Below are positions 5,286 through 10,413 of a stretch of DNA of 10,413 nt, piece after piece. The number at the start of each line of letters is the position of its first letter. Position 1 is the first letter of the stretch. This stretch comes from Rhodospirillaceae bacterium. Its GTDB lineage: Bacteria; Pseudomonadota; Alphaproteobacteria; MPNO01; UBA2964. The notes beneath the pieces are model-generated. The model had not been told where the DNA came from and made no database searches. It saw only the letters and a list, made by a program, of their open reading frames with translations. The DNA lies in assembly GCA_002712335.1 (NCBI GenBank), contig PATI01000007.1:1-10413 (forward strand). The letters are read 5' to 3'. A program made the position numbers and the translations under genes.

Positions 5286-6365
5286 ATGCCTACTCTTGTA
5301 ATACAAAATGATCATATCATCCGAGCCTTGAGCGTTATACTAGACCCAGATTGTGACGCTGAAAGAATTATTGCATTTGCCGATTATTATTCAGTAGATA
5401 TGCCAGAATTCCCAGAATGGTGTGAGCACATTCGAAAAAAATATCCTGCTGTTGCCCCATCGCGTGTAATTTTAACCAATAGCCAGGAAGAGTTTCAACA
5501 GGCCTTGCAGGATGCAGATGCAGTTGTTGTAGAAGATTTTATAGTTGGGGTGGAAGAACTTTCCTTGGCTCCTAACCTAAAATTTATTCAAAATTTTCGC
5601 ACTGATATGAGGAATATTGATGAGGCTGCATGTTCTGCAAAAAATATTCCAGCATTACCGTTTCATCGTACCGTAAATGTTGCTGTCGGTGAACATGCTT
5701 TTTCACTAATGATGGCTTTGGCAAAAAAAACGGTGGAAACCAATAAACTTTTAACAATTGAGTCGCTTAAGGCGGAAGGCTGGCCGGCTAGAGAATATGA
5801 TCGTCGTCATACAGCTAATTCTAACTGGGCGCGTATTTCAGGTGTGAAAAACATGTTTGGCTCAACCTTGGGAATTGTAGGGTTAGGGTCGGTTGGAAGA
5901 TACGTAGCAAACTGGGCTAATGCATTTGATATGGAGGTTATTTACACGCAGCGAAATCAATTGGCATCGGATCTTGAAACTCAATTTAAGGCTCGATTTG
6001 TTACGCTTGATGAGTTATTTCAGACATCTGATTTTGTCAGTATTCATGTACCTTTGAATGACAGCACTAAAGGTCTTATTGGCTCGCAGCAGTTAGAAAG
6101 TGCAAAACCGGGTATTATTATCGTAAATATTGCCCGTGCGGATATTATACAGAAAGAAGCATTACTTGCCGCCCTCGAGACAGGCAGGGTCGGCGGAGTA
6201 GGCATGGATGTTCATTACAAGGAACCGGGGGACGCGGATGATCCGTTTCTCCCCTACAAAAAAGTAGTTATGAGCCCTCATATTGCAATTGGCTCGCGTA
6301 TTAACGGGGCGGTAGATATGGAATCAATGATTAAGAACATTTCGGAGGGCATAGATCTAAAATGA
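5286..6365 (+). CDS. D-2-hydroxyacid dehydrogenase, NAD(P)-binding
   Basis: From the ATG at 5286 this is a 359-residue cytoplasmic dehydrogenase that interconverts a 2-keto acid and a D-2-hydroxy acid. The Rossmann nucleotide-binding motif is GIVGLGSVGRYV (about 196-207). The catalytic Arg/Glu/His set is present: Arg284 in VNIARADI, Glu313 in MDVHYKEP and His332 in MSPHIA. The usual ARG of the family signature is ARA here, but the arginine is kept. The frame can be extended to a TTG at 5214 or an ATG at 5238. I prefer 5286 because GTGGAG (5268-5273) lies upstream and the earlier residues look unlike a protein core. Its TGA overlaps the ATG of the aminopeptidase gene by 4 bases (ATGA), so the two are translationally coupled. 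The substrate (glyoxylate/hydroxypyruvate-like or larger) is unknown. Confidence 0.8.
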   Translation: MPTLVIQNDHIIRALSVILDPDCDAERIIAFADYYSVDMPEFPEWCEHIRKKYPAVAPSRVILTNSQEEFQQALQDADAVVVEDFIVGVEELSLAPNLKFIQNFRTDMRNIDEAACSAKNIPALPFHRTVNVAVGEHAFSLMMALAKKTVETNKLLTIESLKAEGWPAREYDRRHTANSNWARISGVKNMFGSTLGIVGLGSVGRYVANWANAFDMEVIYTQRNQLASDLETQFKARFVTLDELFQTSDFVSIHVPLNDSTKGLIGSQQLESAKPGIIIVNIARADIIQKEALLAALETGRVGGVGMDVHYKEPGDADDPFLPYKKVVMSPHIAIGSRINGAVDMESMIKNISEGIDLK

Positions 6366-7750
6366 CATATCATTTTGCAAATTCCGCAGATCGCCGAACG
6401 GTGCCCATTATTCCGATAGAAACTGATGTATTCAATGCCTGGCGCAAGAAACAGGATTCTGCCATGCGTCTTTGGGTAAAAAGCACTGGCTTTAAAGCTA
6501 AGCCCGGTTCAATGAGCCTTGTAGGTAGAAACGATGGGTCATTAGCGAAAATACTATTGGGGCTGGAAAGTCACGAGGCTTTGTGGAGCTATGCTTCCTT
6601 GCCCATGAGACTTCCTGCGGGCAAATACCGAATTGATGCTCGAATGGACCGGGCTGGTGCAACTGCCGCGGCAATAGGTTGGGCGCTTGGGTGTTATAAG
6701 TTTACAAAGTATAAAAGTAATAGCAGACCAATCAAAATGCCAACTCTCGTATGGCCAAAAGACTGCGATAGAAAAATGGTCATTCGAACAGCGGATGCGA
6801 CCGCCTTGGTGCGCGATTTAATTAACATTCCTCCAGAAGATATGGGGCCGCCGGAACTGTCATCCGCGGCGCGCAAACTCGCTAAAGGACATGGTGCTAA
6901 AATTAGCATTTTGATTGGCAATACTCTTTTGAAAAAAAACTACCCAACTATACATATGGTAGGCCGGGCAGCCGAGAAAGCTCCACGTCTAATTGATATG
7001 ACTTGGGGAAGACCGAACGCACCTAAGGTAACACTAGTAGGCAAGGGTGTATGTTTTGATACGGGGGGCTTGGATCTCAAAAGTGCTGCCGGCATGTTAC
7101 GCATGAAAAAAGATATGGGAGGTGCAGCGCATGTTCTGGGGCTTGCCCATATGATTATGGATGCAAATCTTAATGTTCGCTTGCGTGTATTGATAGGCGC
7201 TGTTGAAAACTCTGTTTCTGGTAATGCTTATCGACCTTCCGATGTTATTCGGACACGCAAAGGGATTACAGTGGAGGTTGGAAATACTGACGCAGAGGGT
7301 AGACTGGTAATGTGTGATGCGATCGCAGAGGCAGACCGAGAAAATCCAGCTTTGATTGCCGATTTTTCTACACTTACAGGTGCAGCCCGAGTAGCCGTGG
7401 GCACTGATATTTCGGCAATGTTTTGTAATGACGATAGCATTGCTAAAGATATTTATGAAGCAGGAGAGGATTTAGAAGATCCTATTTGGCGCTTGCCTTT
7501 ATATTCAAATTACCGACACCTTTTAAATAGTAAGGTTGCTGATATTAATAATGTGTCAGAAGGAGGCTTTGCGGGGGCAATAACTGCAGCACTATTTTTG
7601 GAAGAATTTGTTTCTAAAAACACCAAATGGGTTCATTTTGATATTATGGCTTGGAATAGAACCGCCCGGCCCGGGAGGCCAGTCGGTGGTGAGGCGATGG
7701 GGATGCGTGCAATTTATCAAGTCCTGGAGGATCGTTTTAAGGTCAGTTGA
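6362..7750 (+). CDS. M17 leucyl aminopeptidase family protein
   Basis: This 462-residue cytosolic metallo-aminopeptidase removes N-terminal residues from peptides using two divalent metal ions. The C-terminal catalytic domain (from about 150) has every expected residue: Lys228 and Asp233 in VGKGVCFDTGG, catalytic Lys240 in DLKSAAGM, Asp251 in MKKDMGGA, and Asp310, Glu312 and Arg314 in NTDAEGRL. The N-terminal domain (1-145) is divergent, as usual for the family. The length is slightly short against PepA (about 500), closer to the PepB/short bacterial M17 group. GGAGGG at 6344-6349 and the ATGA overlap with the dehydrogenase favour this start. The gene ends 30 bases from the convergent end of yejF, part of an oligopeptide importer, which would supply its substrates. 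Confidence 0.9.
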   Translation: MTYHFANSADRRTVPIIPIETDVFNAWRKKQDSAMRLWVKSTGFKAKPGSMSLVGRNDGSLAKILLGLESHEALWSYASLPMRLPAGKYRIDARMDRAGATAAAIGWALGCYKFTKYKSNSRPIKMPTLVWPKDCDRKMVIRTADATALVRDLINIPPEDMGPPELSSAARKLAKGHGAKISILIGNTLLKKNYPTIHMVGRAAEKAPRLIDMTWGRPNAPKVTLVGKGVCFDTGGLDLKSAAGMLRMKKDMGGAAHVLGLAHMIMDANLNVRLRVLIGAVENSVSGNAYRPSDVIRTRKGITVEVGNTDAEGRLVMCDAIAEADRENPALIADFSTLTGAARVAVGTDISAMFCNDDSIAKDIYEAGEDLEDPIWRLPLYSNYRHLLNSKVADINNVSEGGFAGAITAALFLEEFVSKNTKWVHFDIMAWNRTARPGRPVGGEAMGMRAIYQVLEDRFKVS

Positions 7751-7780
7751 TTTTTACTATGCTGGGGCACGAATATAACG

Positions 7781-9415
7781 CTAAATCGTCTCTATTGTCT
7801 CAATTTCAAATGCAGCTTTTATAAGCGCTTTTGTATAATTTTCTAATGGCTCTATGAAAATTTTTTCTGCTGTTCCTTGCTCTATAATTTTCCCTTCTTT
7901 CATTACTATTACCTGGTCTGCGAGAGCTTTTACTACCTTTAGGTCGTGGCTGATAAACAAATAAGAAATTTTATGTTTTTTCTGGAGTTCCCGCAATAAA
8001 TCTACAATTTGACTCTGCACTGACATATCAAGGGCCGATGTGGGCTCATCAAGAACAATGAGACGCGGTTTTAATACCAATGCCCTTGCAATTGCAATCC
8101 GCTGTCTTTGACCACCAGAAAATTCGTGTGGATAACGGTTTTGGATTTGGGGATCTAGTCCAACCTCCATTAAAGTTGCGTCGATTAACTGACTTCTTTC
8201 CTCAAATATGATATCGGGTAAATTTATCTTCATCCCTTCTTCGATAATTTGCCTTACCGACATACGAGGGCTTAGGGAACTATAGGGGTCTTGGAAAACA
8301 ATTTGCATATTTTTGCGGAGTGAACGCATTTGTTTCCAATTTTTACTTTGGAGTTTTTCACCTAAAAAGATAATTCTTCCCCTACTTTTTTCTAAGCGAA
8401 GTAAACCTAACGCTAGGGTTGTCTTGCCCGAACCACTCTCTCCGACAATACCCAAAGTGTGTGCTTGGCGTAATTGAAGTGAAACCCCATCTACCGCTTT
8501 TATGTAACCTTTCGTTCGACGAAATATGCCTCTCCTTATCGGGAACCAAATCTTAAGATCTTTAGATTCTAAAATAACGGGAGAATTTGTACTCGCTATA
8601 TTTGGATTCCCTTTAGGTTCGGCTAATAGAAGTTTTTGAGTGTAGGCATGTTTAGGATTATCAAATATATCTGAAGTTTTACCATGTTCGACGATGGTTC
8701 CTTCGGTCATTACGTAAACACGATCGGCTATCTTCCTTACCACACCCAAATCATGGGTAATGAGTAACATGGCCATTTTGCGGTTTTGTTGCAGGTTCTT
8801 TAAAAGTTTAAGTATTTGAGCCTGTATGGTCACATCTAGGGCTGTTGTTGGTTCATCTGCGATCAACAAGTCCGGGTCATTGGCGAGTGCCATCGCTATC
8901 ATCACGCGTTGTCGTTGTCCTCCCGATAGTTGATGTGCATAAGACTGCAAACGATTTTCTGCATTATTAAGCCCAACCTGATTCAAGAGCGCTAATACTT
9001 TTTTACGGGCTGTTTTTTTATCGAGTTTTTTATGAATAAATAAAGTTTCCGAAATCTGTTTTTCCAGCGTGTGCAAGGGGTTCAATGAAGTCATAGGTTC
9101 CTGGAAGATCATTCCAATTTGGTTTCCCCTGACGTTTTGTAGTATTGGATCTTTAGCTGCCATTAACTCTTGACCCTTAAACTTTATGCTGCCATCCCAA
9201 TGGTTATCTTTGGAATAGGATAAAAGTTGCAAAACTGATAATGCTGTTACAGTTTTTCCTGAACCACTTTCCCCCACTAACGCAACTATTTCTCCTCTCC
9301 CGATTTTAAGGTTTACCCCGCATACTGCCTTGACCTTGCGATGGCTCCGCCCAAACGAGATAGAAAGATCAGTTATTTCAAGTATTTGAGAGGAAATATT
9401 CTTAGGTTTATTCAT
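7781..9415 (-). CDS. yejF: YejF-type peptide ABC transporter, double ATPase
   Basis: This 544-residue cytoplasmic ATPase powers a YejABEF-type importer of oligopeptides (in E. coli also microcin C). Two complete nucleotide-binding domains lie in one chain. Domain 1 has Walker A GESGSGKT (48-55), signature LSGGQRQRV (163-171), Walker B LLIADEPT (183-190) and H-loop His221. Domain 2 has Walker A GESGSGKT (325-332), signature FSGGQRQRI (432-440), Walker B LIVLDEPT (452-459) and His490. Each domain ends with the oligopeptide-transporter extension that precedes the Y-T-[KQ]-x-L segment. The length fits E. coli YejF (529) with a slightly longer tail. The ATG at 9415-9413 is two bases after the yejE stop, so coupling replaces a strong ribosome site. 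The separate DppD plus DppF type is ruled out by the fusion; GsiA-like fusions are the alternative, disfavoured by the yejE neighbour. Confidence 0.92.
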   Translation of the reverse strand: MNKPKNISSQILEITDLSISFGRSHRKVKAVCGVNLKIGRGEIVALVGESGSGKTVTALSVLQLLSYSKDNHWDGSIKFKGQELMAAKDPILQNVRGNQIGMIFQEPMTSLNPLHTLEKQISETLFIHKKLDKKTARKKVLALLNQVGLNNAENRLQSYAHQLSGGQRQRVMIAMALANDPDLLIADEPTTALDVTIQAQILKLLKNLQQNRKMAMLLITHDLGVVRKIADRVYVMTEGTIVEHGKTSDIFDNPKHAYTQKLLLAEPKGNPNIASTNSPVILESKDLKIWFPIRRGIFRRTKGYIKAVDGVSLQLRQAHTLGIVGESGSGKTTLALGLLRLEKSRGRIIFLGEKLQSKNWKQMRSLRKNMQIVFQDPYSSLSPRMSVRQIIEEGMKINLPDIIFEERSQLIDATLMEVGLDPQIQNRYPHEFSGGQRQRIAIARALVLKPRLIVLDEPTSALDMSVQSQIVDLLRELQKKHKISYLFISHDLKVVKALADQVIVMKEGKIIEQGTAEKIFIEPLENYTKALIKAAFEIETIETI

Positions 9416-9417
9416 TT

Positions 9418-10413
9418 TTATAGAGTCTTTCTAGGGTCAAAGGCATCTCGAATAGCTTCGCCAATGAAAACTAGTAGACTTAACATGCCAGCTAAAACTA
9501 GAAACGCTGTTACGCCCAACCATGGAGCCTGAAGGTTAGTTTTACCTTGCGCAAGCAACTCGCCTAAAGAGGGTGACCCTGGAGGTAATCCAAACCCCAA
9601 AAAATCCAGCGAGGTGAGGGCTGTTATCGAACCAATAAGTACAAAAGGTAAAAATGTAAGCGCTGCGGTCATGGCATTAGGAAGGATGTGACGACTGATA
9701 ATGTTAATGTTGCCCACCCCTAAAGCGCGGGCAGCACGAACATAATCAAAATTTCTGGTGCGAAGGAATTCAGCACGAACAACCCCTTCGAGTGCCATCC
9801 ATTCAAATAGAAGCAGAAGACCAATGAGTAACCAGAAGCTTGGCTGGAAAACACTCGCTAAAATGATCAGTAGAAATAAACGCGGAAGGCCGGACCAAAC
9901 TTCAATAAATCTCTGAAATAAAAGATCAGTCCAACCACCAAAATAACCTTGAACCGCACCTGCACCGATACCAATTATTGAAGATAAAATTGTAAGAATT
10001 AAACCAAAAAGGATAGAAATTCTAAAGCCATAGATAACTCGTGCTAAAACATCGCGGGCTTGGTCGTCTGTTCCTAATAGGTTTTCCAGTGTCGGTGGGG
10101 AAGGCGCGGGTTGGTTTAAATTTAAGTTTACGGTGTCATGGCTGTACCGAATTAATGGCCAATAAATTCGGCCCTTTTTCTCCTTAATCAGATCTTGTAC
10201 CTCCTTTTCTCTATATTCTGCTTCTGTCTCAAAAACTCCACCAAAAACTGTTTCTGGATATATTTTCATAATGGGAAAATAATACGAGCCCTGATATTCA
10301 ACCATTAGTGGTTTGTCGTTTGCTATCAATTCCGCGAATATACTCAATGTGAAAAGGGTAATGAAAATCCAGAAAGACCAATAGCCCCGTCGATTAGCTT
10401 TGAATGTCTGAAT
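9418..10413 (-). CDS. yejE: YejE-type peptide ABC transporter permease (5' end off window)
   Basis: This is an inner-membrane permease of the YejABEF oligopeptide importer. The frame is open to the right edge: the 22 codons at 10413-10348 read ...NRRGYWSFWIFITLF..., the cytoplasmic lead and first membrane span typical of YejE, so the TTG at 10347 is not the start. About 331 residues are visible against 341 in E. coli YejE, so only about ten are missing. A long periplasmic loop (ELIANDKP, SYYFPIMKIYPE, FGGVFETEAEY) follows span 1. Then LLGTDDQARDVLARVIYG begins the BPD_transp_1 domain with five further spans, and the EAA-loop region AARALG...IISRHILPN contacts the ATPase. FLGFGLPPGSPSLGELL and the ending EAIRDAFDPRKTL are hallmarks of the family. 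It lies two bases upstream of yejF, with yejA and yejB expected beyond the window. Confidence 0.92.
   Translation of the reverse strand: MQTFKANRRGYWSFWIFITLFTLSIFAELIANDKPLMVEYQGSYYFPIMKIYPETVFGGVFETEAEYREKEVQDLIKEKKGRIYWPLIRYSHDTVNLNLNQPAPSPPTLENLLGTDDQARDVLARVIYGFRISILFGLILTILSSIIGIGAGAVQGYFGGWTDLLFQRFIEVWSGLPRLFLLIILASVFQPSFWLLIGLLLLFEWMALEGVVRAEFLRTRNFDYVRAARALGVGNINIISRHILPNAMTAALTFLPFVLIGSITALTSLDFLGFGLPPGSPSLGELLAQGKTNLQAPWLGVTAFLVLAGMLSLLVFIGEAIRDAFDPRKTL

Noticed and set aside
7781..9415. The duplicated ATPase domains as a recent internal gene duplication
   Set aside because: Two-domain fusion is the normal architecture of YejF, and the halves differ widely outside the nucleotide-binding motifs.

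Overview
The window is compact, AT-leaning bacterial DNA (GC about 40-45% by eye) holding nine coding regions that cover nearly all of it. The closest sequence match I can name is YejE/YejF of Proteobacteria: even the N-terminal stretch NRRGYWSFWIF that runs off the right edge fits YejE. Family resemblances elsewhere (2-pyrone-4,6-dicarboxylate lactonase-type amidohydrolase, class II aldolase-type decarboxylase, MFS carrier) are of the kind common in Alphaproteobacteria. A marine or soil alphaproteobacterium is my best guess, but this is inference, because the window has no rRNA or marker gene.

Left edge (1-267): the first codons of a leftward gene are cut by the window end. They are followed by an intergenic region with an extended -10 promoter (TGgTATAAT, 246-254) that points right and would start transcription only about 7 bases before the first rightward gene.

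Centre (268-7750): seven protein functions all read rightward. They are an amidohydrolase, an MFS carrier split by a one-base frameshift in a T-run, an alpha/beta hydrolase of the 2,6-dihydroxypseudooxynicotine-hydrolase type, a class II aldolase/decarboxylase, an exported serine hydrolase, a D-2-hydroxyacid dehydrogenase and an M17 (leucyl-type) aminopeptidase. The first four look like one uptake-and-degradation unit for a small organic acid, perhaps an aromatic or N-heteroaromatic carboxylate: carrier, C-C or ester hydrolase, decarboxylase/aldolase, lactonase. The ring-attacking oxygenase such a route would need is not in the window, so the substrate is unknown. The last two overlap by 4 bases.

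Right (10413-7781): a leftward pair converges on the aminopeptidase. It is yejE (inner-membrane permease, truncated by the window edge) and yejF (double ATP-binding protein), the distal half of a YejABEF-type oligopeptide importer. Cytoplasmic aminopeptidases of the M17 family are among the enzymes that process peptides (including microcin C in E. coli) brought in by YejABEF, so this neighbourhood makes functional sense although the strands are opposite.

I saw no tRNA, rRNA, CRISPR array, insertion sequence or prophage gene. The most notable points are the exact slippery-heptamer frameshift in the MFS gene, the Asp-to-Asn change at the amidohydrolase active-site motif, the nearly leaderless promoter, and the uncharacterised catabolic gene set itself.
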